64,000 bases of DNA from Stomoxys calcitrans (lineage: Eukaryota > Arthropoda > Insecta > Diptera > Muscidae). The notes under the pieces are model-generated. The model was not told the origin of the DNA. It was given only the letters and a program-made list of their open reading frames with translations, and searched no databases. Positions 26,601-36,400 of the stretch are shown piece after piece. The stretch lies in assembly GCF_963082655.1 (NCBI RefSeq), contig NC_081556.1, positions 149,994,001-150,058,000 of the forward strand, in the 5' to 3' direction. The number at the start of each line of letters is the position of its first letter. The stretch's first letter is position 1. Both the position numbers and the translations under genes were made by a program.

Positions 26601-26863
26601 ATTTTCCACCAGACACACCCCTGGAAAGAAAAGAAGAACAAATTAAAGCACATTTTGTAATAAATAAAAAGGATTCCTATGAGCCTATATGGGGGGCAAA
26701 ACTTACAATTTGATAAGTAACTGCGTGGAAAATCATGACGCAACAGCTCCTTGGCCAATTGACATCGGGTGAACATTTTGGATGTGCATTCTGGCGGCAG
26801 TAGAGCAAAGCAAGCGATTGCCAATACAGCGGATATTTTAAGATTTAAGCTTTGCACATTCAT
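11426..26863 (-). CDS. c-type lysozyme family gene, two exons over a 15-kb intron, 3' end not found
   Basis: Coding exons are 26707-26863 and 11426-11602 (minus strand). The start ATG at 26861-26863 has context TTCAAAATG. Exon 1 gives a 28-residue hydrophobic signal peptide and then KMFTRCQLAKELLRHDF, the usual lysozyme N-terminus. Exon 1 ends AAT T|GTAAGT and exon 2 starts TAG|GG ATC TGT, so the split codon becomes TGG, the conserved Trp before ICLIEHES. The family's catalytic Glu is kept in HES. The family's Asp (…DYG…) is replaced: here the sequence is ENKFGIFQ, with Lys. This suggests weak or no muramidase activity, as in some non-digestive insect lysozyme-like proteins. Exon 2 continues to CKVKCES and may end at A|GTATGA (11426/11425). 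The expected DDI/CAK/WxGW C-terminal part (~45 aa) is not visible between 1 and 11400, so the gene is partial or a pseudogene. The intron holds LINEs B-D, SINEs and repeats. A secreted immune or digestive role is inferred from the family. Confidence 0.8.
11740..12420. repeat. Dispersed repeat R5, copy 2, with an R6 piece
   Basis: Diverged relative of 10700-11080 (GCAAAACGTCGATCAGCTTG, then GGTTGTTGTACAAATGAGAC). The stretch at 11788-11870 (TTTTTTCTCGCGAAGTGC, then TTATAGTTAAGAACCATAAC) also matches repeat R6 at 16470 and 39287. No coding content. Confidence 0.6.
12421..13495. other. Spacer with a short CAT-triplet microsatellite
   Basis: A (CAT/TCA)n run lies at about 13016-13060. The 90-codon frame at 12562-12834 shows no signal peptide, family motif or splice context. 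No gene is called. Confidence 0.45.
13496..15310 (-). mobile_element. LINE B: RT C-terminal part, RNase H and 3' end
   Basis: On the minus strand: a VGVLPPLIWN box (about 15190-15240), AYADDVAIAV (YADD at 15140-15151), post-RT sequence to about 14740, an RNase H domain whose first box reads FYTYGSKLN near 14430-14460, then PGHRDIPGNSKTDELAR (from 14134), then a CRSCRDIEEEETIKHLLC zinc-binding box near 13770-13790. The family's RNase H first catalytic Asp (TDGS) is Tyr here, so the domain is inactive. The 3' end carries CTGTGGTATCACAATGGAC (13556-13574 reversed) and a TTAGG-like tail (13498-13510). A small tandem duplication of a ~50-bp piece lies at 14700-14770. A related copy is LINE H. Confidence 0.85.
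15311..16469. other. Spacer in the lysozyme intron, no gene seen
   Basis: Mixed-composition unique sequence. It includes a GTCGACGACGACTGACTAGC stretch near 16125. The open frames at 15321-15578 and 15898-16086 have no domain signature. Confidence 0.4.
16470..16695. repeat. Dispersed repeat R6, copy 1
   Basis: About 225 bp, matching 39287-39520. Both carry ACCGTAAACAGCTGA, TTATAGTTAA, GGCGCGAA, ACTAATCACTGATTTTGACA and GTAAATGAATATA in the same order. Confidence 0.7.
16745..18775 (-). mobile_element. LINE C: endonuclease/RT element with frameshifts
   Basis: In minus-strand order: a post-endonuclease/pre-RT segment (18286-18762, with PPPRNPWYDQEC), a segment with KAAGADGLHAELFK (18032-18301), an RT block with FRQGDNLSWDLFN and FADDIDIIG (17395-17661; FADD at 17455-17466), and a C-terminal block with QRLHWLGHVVRMDEEAP and GRPKAQSKDQVVED (16758-17048). 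The order and motifs resemble endonuclease-reverse transcriptases of the RTE-like or craniofacial-protein-2-like type. The open parts lie in different frames. The 5' endonuclease is absent here, but a related one is at 63466-63895. Confidence 0.8.
18764..19150 (-). repeat. SINE S1 fragments
   Basis: 18764-18800 matches the S1 tail (CTTAATGGA, CTTCTCACAT). 19016-19145 matches the reversed S1 body (GATTCAAG, TATAGTCGAGTC, TTTTACATGG, GTAGTACCTCACAAAT). Both are degraded and lack the tRNA head. Confidence 0.5.
19180..20016 (+). mobile_element. LINE D: 5'-truncated, with 14-bp target duplication
   Basis: The inserted DNA (19194-20002) is bounded by identical AGTCATAAATGGCC at 19180-19193 and 20003-20016. 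It encodes a non-LTR C-terminus: SGHDFIRKYLHKLGKW, then CLFKDEELRDDVEHTFF, then NWTAVARYCEDVLRQK (19513-19797). This is the zinc-binding plus C-terminal region common to jockey/R1-type ORF2. An upstream segment (19271-19495) is in another frame. It is a dead 5'-truncated copy, but its insertion footprint is intact. Confidence 0.8.
20017..21597. other. Spacer in the lysozyme intron, no gene seen
   Basis: Unique-looking DNA with a GA microsatellite at about 21212-21228. Short frames at 20962-21186, 21304-21501 and 21498-21716 have no domain signature. Nothing else is recognised. Confidence 0.4.
21598..22720 (+). repeat. Hairpin-ended dispersed repeat family 1
   Basis: It opens with TATACCCTCCACC...GGGGGTATAC (self-complementary ends) and closes near GGCCGAACTTAGCACCC then TTTTACTTGTTTT. 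Between them a ~160-bp unit recurs, marked by CATATAAACCGATCT, CTTGACTTCTTGAGCC and CAATTCTCATCCGATT. The minus-strand frame at 22169-22708 is an artefact of this period. Confidence 0.75.
22721..23907. other. Spacer with a CA microsatellite
   Basis: A (CA)n run lies at 23078-23100. Frames at 22962-23259 and 23566-23778 have no recognisable domain. No gene is supported. Confidence 0.4.
23908..24605. repeat. (TAAAA)n microsatellite, about 700 bp
   Basis: A nearly perfect TAAAA pentamer runs from 23908 to about 24090 and degrades toward 24605. The minus strand is open for 125 codons of Phe/Tyr/Ile/Leu (24244-24621) only because TTTTA units lack stops in that frame. Confidence 0.95.
24606..25380 (-). 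repeat. Dispersed repeat family 1, inverted copy
   Basis: Reversed order of the 21598-22720 landmarks. It ends with TAGTATACCCCCATCC then TATGGTGGAGGGTATAAT, and carries the GACAGACGGACGGACGGACA run and CATGGCTAGATCGACATAAA. With the 21598 copy it brackets the (TAAAA)n tract in inverted orientation. Confidence 0.75.
25709..26200 (+). mobile_element. SINE S1, older copy split by a younger one
   Basis: The left part (25709-25832) has a decayed box A (ACCGTGGCACAAAGGTGAGC) and box B (GGGTTCGAATACCGG). The right part resumes at 26163 (GGCTACATTTGTGAGATACT). The break is exactly filled by the copy at 25833-26162. Confidence 0.75.
25833..26162 (+). mobile_element. SINE S1, younger nested copy
   Basis: Begins GGAGGCCACCGTAGCGCAGG, with a ~10-bp deletion between box A and the next block. 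Box B reads GTGTTCGAATCCTGG. It ends near GGAATGTTCATGGGCAAATG. GGCTACAT at 25825-25832 and 26163-26170 is the 8-bp target duplication. Confidence 0.85.
26707..26863 (-). CDS. Lysozyme exon 1 (signal peptide and N-terminus)
   Basis: 157 nt: 52 codons plus one base. Residues 1-28 form a signal peptide with a hydrophobic core (ISAVLAIACFALLP). The mature part starts KMFTRCQLAKELL and ends FPRSYLSN before donor GTAAGT at 26706-26701. Fly lysozymes keep exactly this spacing between the first Cys and the N-W pair. The upstream in-frame TTG codons are not used as starts. Confidence 0.85.
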
Positions 26864-28059
26864 TTTGAATTTTTTATGCAACAATTTTTCACTTTGTTTT
26901 TATAATTTGGGATTTTATTGTGTTTTCTTGTTTGGTGATTTCTTTAGAATCGCGGCAACGCTTCCCAGCCGAAGCGTAGAATCAAAGCAACACTTTTGCA
27001 ATTTACACACTAACTAATCCCAAATTCACACTTTAATGGTCTTTTAAAGCCTCGGGGGCAGGTCATCATGACTAAATGACAATGGTTATCATCATGATGA
27101 TAATGATGACGATGACGATGATGATGATGATGATGATGATGCACTTTACGATGTGTAACACTTTACTTTCAATTTCTATATACGCCATAGAGATATGGCA
27201 TTAGACGACGGACATCCCTTGTCATGCGGTCATCAGGCGATACAATTCTTTCTCCATTTGTCTTCTTTTATTTCCTTTGTATTCTCTGCGAATGGTGGTG
27301 CATCATGAAATCGAATTAAATGACAAAATTATGCGACAAACCTAATCTTCATTGTGCAATCTACATTTGAATAAGGCGATTTATTATGGAGAATGAGGTA
27401 CCGGCGTGGCCAAAACTATGGAAACACTACAAAAAACCTTTAGAGTCCTCATAACTTATAGTAAACCAACGGCATTGCTATTAACAGATGCCATGATACA
27501 ACATTTCTCATGGAAAATTTTTGTATATGCCACTTGTGCTACATTATTCTCCACCACTGTCTTGGTTGTGAGAAAATTGCTATAGGAAAATTTTATCATG
27601 GCAGTATTAATCTGACACCAAGTAAAATATCAAAACATTGTTTACTTAGCTTCGGTCACGTAGCTATTCAGACTATAACATTGATTTTGGCAAATTGTTG
27701 CAACAGACACATTCTAAGTGCAACAGATGTCTGCGTGCGTGTTTGTCTCATAGTGTAGACTAATAGAATTAAATATGTCAAAGTGTCAACATCACTTGAC
27801 CCAAAAAAGATTTATTTATAAGTGTGAGTTTGTAGGTTTGTTATTCTTTTGAATAGCTGCACATTTCCAATGTCTGGCTTGCCACTACAGAATCTTATCT
27901 TGGAAAGGGGAGTGCAAGTCTTTTTCTCAAACCATTTGGGGGACATACTAAGAGTAACTTACATTTCCACTGCATTCTTGAGTGTGTAGTTGTGCTTGTT
28001 TTGGGTAAGTAGTGTCGCCAAAATCAAGAATATTTCTGTATACCCTACATCATCACTGT
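26864..28059. other. Upstream region of the lysozyme gene, with GAT microsatellite
   Basis: The lysozyme promoter should lie just above 26864, but no convincing TATA box or kappaB-like site was seen. A (GAT/GAC)n run occupies about 27085-27143. No coding sequence is supported to 28059. Confidence 0.4.
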
Positions 28060-30920
28060 GGTATTATAAGTTTGTTCATATGTTGGCAACGCTAAGAAGA
28101 AGAACAGCTAGACCCATGGTTAAGTATACTGATCGGCTCAGAAAAACTTCGATTTAGCCATGTCCGTCTGTCCTTCTGTCCGTCTGTCCTTCTGTCCGTC
28201 TGTCTGTCTGTCTGTCCATGTATTCTTGTGATTAAGGTACAGGTCGCATTTATTGTCCGATTGTCACAAAATTTTGCAAAAGTCGCTTCTTTAGTCCAAG
28301 GGCAAACACTATTCATTTTGAAACCAGTAAGTAAAGGCAAAAGTCGGGCGGAGCCGACTATATAATACCCTACACCAACGAGTATACGCAATAATTTTAA
28401 AAGATAGCACTTATATCCAAATTTAGTCAGACTTTAATTTTGCATACCTATTGAAATATCGATTAGAACCTTCCTTATACGATTTTCTTACAATGGTACG
28501 AAAATTGTGGCTTCTACAGCCTTAAAAGTCGAAACACATTAAAGATATTTAGGGGAGTTGTACCTAAATCGACGTATTGGGATGTCAACTAAACCATCTC
28601 ATGAACATTTTTGTAGAGATCGGACCAAAATTGTGGCTTCTACAGCCTTTAAAAGGCCATATCGGATGAAAAATATATTCCACACATATGAAGACGTAAA
28701 ATAAAACGGCCCATGCCAAATTTTGTAGAGATCGGACCAAAATTGTGGCTTCTACAGCCTTAAAAGGCCATATCGGATGAAAAATATATATGGGAGCTTT
28801 ATCTATATCTGGAGCGATTGTTATGAAACTTTGCACACATATGAGGACGTTGAATAAAACGCTCCATGCTAAATTTTGTAGGGATGGGACCAAAATTGTG
28901 GCTACTACATCTTTAAAAGGGCATATCGGATGCAAGATATACATGGGAGCTATATATAAATCTGATCCGTTTATGATGAAATTTTGCGCGCATATTGGGA
29001 CGTCACTAAAAGCACTTCGTGCCAAATTTTGTAAAGATCGGATAAAAATTATGCCTTCTACCGCCTTAATAGGTCAGGTCGGACGAAAGTTATACATGGG
29101 AGCTATATATAAATCTGATCCGATTATGATGAAATTTTGCACACATATTGGGAAGTCACAAAAAGCACTTCGCGCCAAATTTTGTAAAGATCGGATCAAA
29201 ATTGTGCCTTCTACAGCCTTAATAGGTCAAATCGGATGAAAGATATATATGGGAACTATATCTAAATCTAGATCGATTTCAATAAAATTTTGCAAGCTTT
29301 TTTGTTTGTTAAAGAAAACACTTTGTGCCAAATTTTGTAAAGATCGGATCAAAATTGTGGCTTCAACAGCTTCAAATTGGCATATCGTATGCAACATATA
29401 CATGGGAGCTATATATAAATCTGATCCGATTATGATGAAATTTTGCACACATATTGAGACGTCACAAAAAGCACTTCGTGACAAATTTTGTAAAGATCGG
29501 ATCAAAATTGTGCCTTCTACAGCCTTAATAGGTCAAATCGGATGAAAGGTATATGTGGGAACTATATCTAAATCTAGACCGATTTGAATAAAATTTTGCA
29601 AGCAATTTGGGTTGTTAAAAAAACACTTCGTGACAAATTTTGTAAAGATCGGATCAAAATTGTGGCTTCAACAGCTTCTAAATGGCATATCGGACGAAAA
29701 ATATACATGGGAGCTATATATAAATCTGATCCAATTATGATGAAATTTTGCACGCATATTGGGACGTCACAAAAAGCACTTCGTGCCAAATTTTGTAAAG
29801 ATCGGATAAAAATTATGCCTTCTACCGCCTTAATAGGTCAGGTCGGACGAAAGTTATACATGGGAGCTATATATAAATCTGATCCGATTATGACGAAATT
29901 TTCACACATATTGGGAAGTCACAAAAAGCACTTCGCGCCAAATTTTGTAAAGATCGGATCAAAATTGTGCCTTCTACAGCCTTAATAGGTCAAATCGGAT
30001 GAAAGATATAGATGGGAACTATATCTAAATCTAGACCGATTTCAATAAAATTTTGCAAGCATTTTGGGTCGGTTAAAAAAACACTTTTTGCCAAATTTTG
30101 TAAAGATCGGACCAAAATTGTGGCTTCAACAGCTTCAAATTGGCATATCGGATGCAATATATACATGGGAGCTATATATAAATCTGATCCGATTATGATG
30201 AAATTTTGCACACATATTGGGACGTCACAAAAAGCACTTCGTGCCAAATTTTGTAAAGATCGGATCAAAATTGTGCCTTCTACAGCCTTAGTAGGTCAAA
30301 TCGGACGAAATTTATATATGGCAGCTCTATATAAATCTGATCCGATTATGATGAAATTTTGCACACATATTGAGACGTCACAAAAAGCACTTCGTGCCAA
30401 ATTTTGTAAAGATCGGATCAAAATTGTGCCTTCTACAGCCTTAATAGGTCAAATCGGATAAAAGATATATATGGGAACTATATCTAAATCTAGATCGATT
30501 TCAATAAAATTTTGCAAGCATTTTCGATCGTTAAAGAAAACATTTTGTGCCAAATTTTGTAAGGATCGGACCAAAATTGTGGCTTCTACAGCTTTGAAAG
30601 GGCACATCGGATGAAAGATATATATGGGAGCTATATCTAAATTTGGACCGATTTTTTTTTGAAAATCAATAGCATTCGTCCTTGGACCAAAAAATACACT
30701 TATGCAAAGTTTTGTGAAAATCGGACAAAAATGCGACCTGTAACTTGATTACAAGAATACATGGACAGACAGACGGAGATAGCTAAATCGAATCAGGAAG
30801 TGATTCAAAGCCGATCCGTATACCTATGGATGGGTCTAGCTCTTCTCCTTCTTAGCGTTGCAAACAAATGCACAAATCTATAATACCCTGTACCACATTA
30901 GTGGTGTAGGGTATAAAAAA
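28060..30920. repeat. Dispersed repeat family 2 with about 14 tandem ~150-bp units
   Basis: The core (about 28500-30640) repeats a unit of about 150 bp containing GGGAGCTATATATAAATCTG, ATGAAATTTTGCACACATAT, GCCAAATTTTGTAAAGATCG and CTTCTACAGCCTTAATAGG. Edges carry the family signature: GACAGACGG or GTCCGTCTGTC runs, CTAGACCCATGG, and TAATACCCT(A/G)(C/T)ACCA. Because the units are close to a multiple of three and stop-poor, both strands show long open frames of 90-150 codons (28585-30461). They repeat the same peptide and are not genes. Confidence 0.85.
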
Positions 30921-30927
30921 TTGGATC

Positions 30928-32609
30928 AGATTTAGATATGGTTAGGTTAGGTTGAAAAGAGGGTGCCGATATGAATCCACCCCATGCCACTATGGACATA
31001 CAGTAATCGGCTTGTTGTGCGCTCTAAAAAACTATAAAGTAACTTCTTAAAAGAAAATTTCAAGTTAAGAATTCCGTGCTACTTACAAAATCCTTAATTG
31101 TTTTCCATGCCACTGCCCTAAGTTGGTTCATGTCTGGTATTGTGTCTCCACCTAAGTGCCGGTATCTGTTAGACGCGAAAGCCGGGCAATGATAAAGGAA
31201 ATGCTCCAACGTCTCATCACCTTCCCCGCTTGCCCTACACATGCTATCACTTGGTGCAACGATTTAACATGTGTCCCGTTATGATTCCAATAGCTAAACT
31301 GACCTCCTTCTTGCTACCTTTTAGTAATAGCCTCGTCTTCTCACGACCTGGATCCCCCCATAGGATTTTCGCCGTCCTACCGACCATTTCGCTATTCCAC
31401 AACGTTGCATGCGCATTCGTCACCCACTCCCTTAAATCGGACTGCGTCGACCCGAAAGGCTTAGGGTTAGCCAAGTTTATGGACGGTAGTTCTCTGGCCA
31501 AATTGTCTGCCCTTTCATTTCCCCTTACTCCATTATGGCCTGGCACCCAAACGATGCGGATTTTGCCATCCTCAGAGAAGGCGTTAATCTCCTTCTTACA
31601 TTGCAAGACTGTTCGCGACCTTACCGTCCTGGTTGTTATGGCCCTTAGGGCAATTTTACTGTCGGTAAAGATATGCACACTCGACGTCCTCGCGTTGGCA
31701 CCACACCACTTCACACATTCCGTGATCGCCCTGATCTCCGTCTGCAGTACCGTATTATGGTCAGGCAGTCTAAAACAGATCTCAGTCCCTGGTTGTAAAC
31801 CCCCCGGCCCACTCTGTCCTCTAGCTTTGATCCATCTGTGTAACATGATCTTCCAGATGGCAATACTAGGGTTACGTCAATTCAAGACTGTGCCGAAGGC
31901 AGCAGTGCCTCGCACTCGACTTCAGGGTTCATCTCAGGTATCCAATCGGAAACCTCTTCCCTTCTTTCCAGGTCTCCTATCGTCGCCACGAGTATATCGC
32001 GACTTTATGGGCTGCTCTCATCCTCAATCCATTCTCCCATCGCCTTAAGTCTAATAGCCGCAGTGGCTGCTTCACATTTAATCTGTATGTCAATGGGTCG
32101 GATATCTAGAATAGTCTCCAGTGCCCTAGTTCCTCATCGCTCCGCCTATGCCAAGACAACATGTTCTCTGAACCTGTTTATATGGTCCTTATGTTGCACT
32201 TTTTCTCCATAGCAGTCCAACAAACTACTGCGGCGCAAAGTAAGTATTGGTCTAATCACGCTCCTGTAGAGCCAGTGGGCTATCCTGGCATTCAGGCACC
32301 ATTTCGAGCCTACGGCCCGTCTACATAGTGCCCAACATCTGTGAGCCTTCTCAGTACGCTCCGGAATGTGCCACTTCCAATTCATTTGCCTGTCCAAGAT
32401 CACCCCTAAGTATTTGACCTTGACAGATATCGAAATCGTTTAGTTGAGGAAACGTGGAGCGTTAAATTGGCCCACCTTCGTCTTCCTCGTGAACAGGAAT
32501 ATTTCAGTCTTCTCTGGGTTAATATTGAGATCTTTGGATCTAGCCCAGTCATATGCAAGACCCTCTCGGCCCTTCTGCATAGCTCGTTCGGATCCTTAGA
32601 TTTAGATAT
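30928..32609 (-). mobile_element. LINE E: RT tail and RNase H, with 12-bp target duplication
   Basis: Inserted DNA 30940-32597 is flanked by AGATTTAGATAT at 30928-30939 and 32598-32609. Minus-strand content: post-YADD sequence starting at DPNELCRRAERVL (32406-32600), LDRQMNWKWHIPERTEKAH (32146-32403), RNase H with IFTDSK and WVPGHNGVRGNERADNLARE (31247-31846), and a CRASGEGDETLEHFLYHC zinc box (31060-31242). The first RNase H Asp region lies before 31846 and is frame-broken. The 3' tail is TTAGG-like (30941-30955). It is 5'-truncated just after the RT active site. Confidence 0.85.
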
Positions 32610-33060
32610 AGCTCCCATATATAACTTTTATCCGATATGGCCTTTAAAGGCTGTAGCAGCCACAATTTTAATCTGATCTTTACAAAATTTAGCATGAGAC
32701 GTTTTATACATGCGCATAATTTCAATAAAATCGGTCTTGATTTAGATATAGCTCCCATCTTATATATAAAATTCAATTTGTGTTTGTTTGTTTGTCGGTT
32801 TACCGATTACCGATACCGATTACCTTGAAATTTTCACAGATTGTGTAGGTTGGTCTGAAAAGAAACATAGGCTATATAATTTTTTGATATCGGGAGGGGG
32901 CGAACCCTCCCCCTTACCCCAACAATGCCACCATTATCCGAAAGTGGTCCGATGGCCACAATAAGGGTATCAAATGAAAGGTATTGGAGACCAGAAAACG
33001 AATATGGTATTAAAATTTGGGTTCAAGTACCCAGCGGTGATTTAGTTATTTTTTTATTTA
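32610..33060. repeat. Fragments of dispersed families 2 and 3
   Basis: 32610-32755 continues the family 2 unit interrupted by LINE E. 32755-33060 starts ATATAAAATTCAATTTGTG with TTTGTTTG repeats, matching 5020-5200, then GGGCGAACCCTCCCCCTTAC. Non-coding. Confidence 0.65.
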
Positions 33061-33451
33061 CCCTATAGGTTTATGGCCCTATTCACAAAAGTTTATGTAG
33101 ATTTGAAATAGGTTTAGTTGACAGATTTCCTTTATAGAACTGTCAAATAAATCTATTTCAAATCGAAATTAAGTTTGAAGTTTAAGTGAATAATGCTGTA
33201 AAATTCGAGCTACTGCCACAAAGTTGGCAACACTGCCAGCGAATAACTGACCATACTCAATTCATTTCTAATGTGGGCATGTCAACAAGACAACAAAAAC
33301 GACAAACTTTCCTTCCATTCTAAATACAATGCATCAAGGTTGATTTCCTCCATAGTAAATGGATTTTTTTTTCGCTTTCTTTTTTCAGAGTCCAATAGAA
33401 GCGGCGGTGGCATCGGCGACCTCTCCACACAACACAATCACCGGCAAAAAA
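33061..33451 (+). promoter_or_regulatory. 5' flank and 5' UTR splice acceptor of the LRR gene
   Basis: A strong pyrimidine tract ending TTTTTTCAG at 33388 looks like a 3' splice site, so the first coding exon probably begins at 33389 and an untranslated exon lies upstream, unlocated. An in-frame start-like codon at 33359 is then intronic. No TATA box is evident. Confidence 0.5.
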
Positions 33452-36400
33452 ATGTTTCAATTCTCATTGTCTTCTATGGTGGTGGCGGTGGCGGTGTTGC
33501 TGGTGCATCTGTTGACTGTTGTCTTGTGTCAGACAATAATTTCATCAGTTAACCTGCAACCGATCTATAGAAATGCAACAACAAAAACAATGGCTGCAAC
33601 AAATGCAGCTTCCTCTATGTTAAGCGAGTCCGCCACCAGCACCCCTGCATATCCGGTTACTTCGTTGTCACCTCTGCCCACAATAAGAAAAAGTACCAAA
33701 TTTTTCAAGAAACCCTCTACGGTGAGCAAGAAACGTAAAGCGGTGGATGTATCTTCAATACCCATAGGCGATGATACCACCGAGTGGAGATGTCCCAATA
33801 TAACGGTATCGCGTAGCCTGGAGTGTGGCTGTGATTTGCCCCACACTTTGAGATGTAATGGAGATCTGCATGGTTTGGCGGTAGGCCATTGTAATTATGG
33901 ATGCATGGATTTTATACTAATTTCACTCACTTCTTTTTTAGGTTCTATCGGAAAATCTTAGAGCCTCACCCTATTCAGTGGCCCTGTTAGATGTCTCCCT
34001 GAGGAATGTAACTTTTCTAAGTGATGCTCGAATTTTTGATAATGTCTTTTTGCGTTGTCTAATCATATCCTCGGGTGAAATTAAACGTGTCCACAAATCA
34101 GCTTTCTTGGGTATAAAAGGACCGCTATTGGCTTTGGGCTTACCCGGTAATGCTTTACTTGCGGTACCCTGGAGCTCTTTGTCAACGTTGGTGGATTTAG
34201 AACGCCTGGATTTATCGAATAATAAAATTAAGGCTTTGGGTACTTCAGATTTGGCGGCCTTGATAAATTTGGAATATCTGGATGCAAGTCATAATCAGCT
34301 CTCGAGTATATCACAGAGAACTTTTGCCAATCTGAGAAGACTTGAGGTCTTGAAATTAGGCGGTAATCGTTTGGGAGATTACGCTTCGAGTCTGAAGGCC
34401 CTAATGCAGTGCCACAATTTAAGGTAAGAATGAAATTGGGACTGAACAACAGTGAGAGGTTATGTTTATGTTTTTCATGCGCTATTATTATTTAACTTAA
34501 AATGCTTGTAACTCCTAAGCCTTTTACTTTTTTCCTAACTTAAAAGTCCTATTGTCTTAAATTTGTTTGTTTTTTGCAGAGACCTCGATCTAAGTGCCAA
34601 TAATTTGAGTGGCAACTTGTCGGCCACCTCGATACCTGTACTGAAAAATCTGGCCAGCCTCAACCTCAATCGTAATCTCATTAAGAGCATTCAAAATAAG
34701 GCACTTATGAATTTCTCACGCCTTACCACTTTGTCGTTGCGTCACAATCAAATCGATGTTCTACAAGATCATGCATTCTATGGTTTGGGTGCCTTGGAAA
34801 GCTTGGATTTAAGTTACAATGGCATAGTGGCCATATCCAGTGCCTCACTGCAACACTTAACACGACTCAAAACCTTGGATCTGACACATAATTTTCTCAG
34901 AGCCTTGACCTCAGATCTAATAACACCTTTGCCATCTTTGGTTGAGCTGCGTTTATCGGGCAATGATATTTCGATTGTTGCCAAACATGCTCTCGATGGA
35001 GCCAGAGAATTGAAGACGTTAGTCATGGAAGAGAATCCCTTATCTTGCGATTGCACCATGCGTGAATTTGCCGAATGGCTGCAGGCAGCCAAATTAGTTT
35101 CCCAAGAGCTGTTGAAAATAACCTGTGTCACACCGCCCAAATTGGAGGGAGCTCCGCTCATACAGGTACCCATGGAAATGTTAAGCTGTGGTGATATGGA
35201 AAATCTGGAAGAGGATAATGCCAATATCATAGAACAATTGGAGGCAATGGCCAAACAGAATCATAGCACAAATCATCATGTGCGAGATCTTTCAGAGGAG
35301 GTGAGTTGGAGAAGAGATTTTTTTTCAAAATTTGGTATAATGAATAATGTTTTGCTTTATTTTCAGATTATTTTACATGAAGTACATTTTTCGGCTGATT
35401 ATGGTCTAATACTGACATGGATCATAAATCTAAGCAAAAACGATTACATGTGTGATGCCATATTTGTTTACAAGGAGGAAAATATCAACGAAATTCTCAT
35501 TGATAATTCACCGGTAAGTAGAGAAAAATCTTGAGAATAGTTCTTAATCGGTTTGCAGGTTTGTTATCTTTACTCAAGCGTTGGGATTTAATAACTGCAA
35601 AACCTGGCGTAGAAAATGTTCAAAAGTCTCCACATTCTTTTCGCATACCCTATGTGCACTGTTATCAGGTGCACCTATTCTATATAAATGCACTTGAAGC
35701 TCTATGTGTTACGTGATAATGGCGAAAGTCACACTAATTTCTTTTAAGTAGATGCCCTTTCTCGTCGGGGATCGGATTTTTCCGCCTACCTACTTCCCAG
35801 TGTTATATTCGCTTTACTCAGTCATTTCGTTGACTTGAAAGTCACACTGACTTCTTATAAGAAGCTTCTTTTCGTCGCCGATCGAATGTTCCATAGTATT
35901 TTGCATCTTTCCGTCAGCCTACCTACTTCCCAGTGTTATATTCGCTTAACTCAGTTGTTTCGTTTACTTGAAACGCGGTCGATTCAAACATTAATCTTCG
36001 ATGTTTAGAATACAACCCTTCACATAAACGCGTATCCACGATCCCTGTCCATACGTTTCTGAATGTGTCATTGTTCAAGATCATTCTTCAACTTGTGATA
36101 TCTCGATCGATATGGGTAGGAAGCGTGGCCATTCGAATTGGACAATTTTGGTCCTCTTAGTAAAGGGCAGGTCTTGGAGATTTCCTAAATGTAGTATCGT
36201 GGGAGTGCCTCGGAGAAGATTTTAGGCGTCAATTACCATTTGATTTTCCTTGTGGAATTCCTTTTTTCTGTAGCACCCAATATAAATGCTATGGATTTGA
36301 GGTGGTAATAAATGGTCTTCTGAGACCAGCCCATCTCTTTTACGCCCGTACTTTTTTGGGTATTAAAGTGTGTGTGTTTTTTTTTTTTGTTATTTTTTAT

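Noticed and set aside
28585..30461. Several 90-150-codon frames with repeated peptides on both strands
   Set aside because: They come from the ~150-bp tandem units of family 2. Both strands are equally open and the peptides repeat with the unit.
31230..32048. 272-codon plus-strand frame
   Set aside because: It is antisense to the RNase H region of LINE E, which has clear catalytic and zinc-binding motifs on the minus strand.
33359..33451. Upstream in-frame start for the LRR gene
   Set aside because: The strong splice acceptor at 33388 lies after it, and the start at 33452 gives a proper signal peptide directly.
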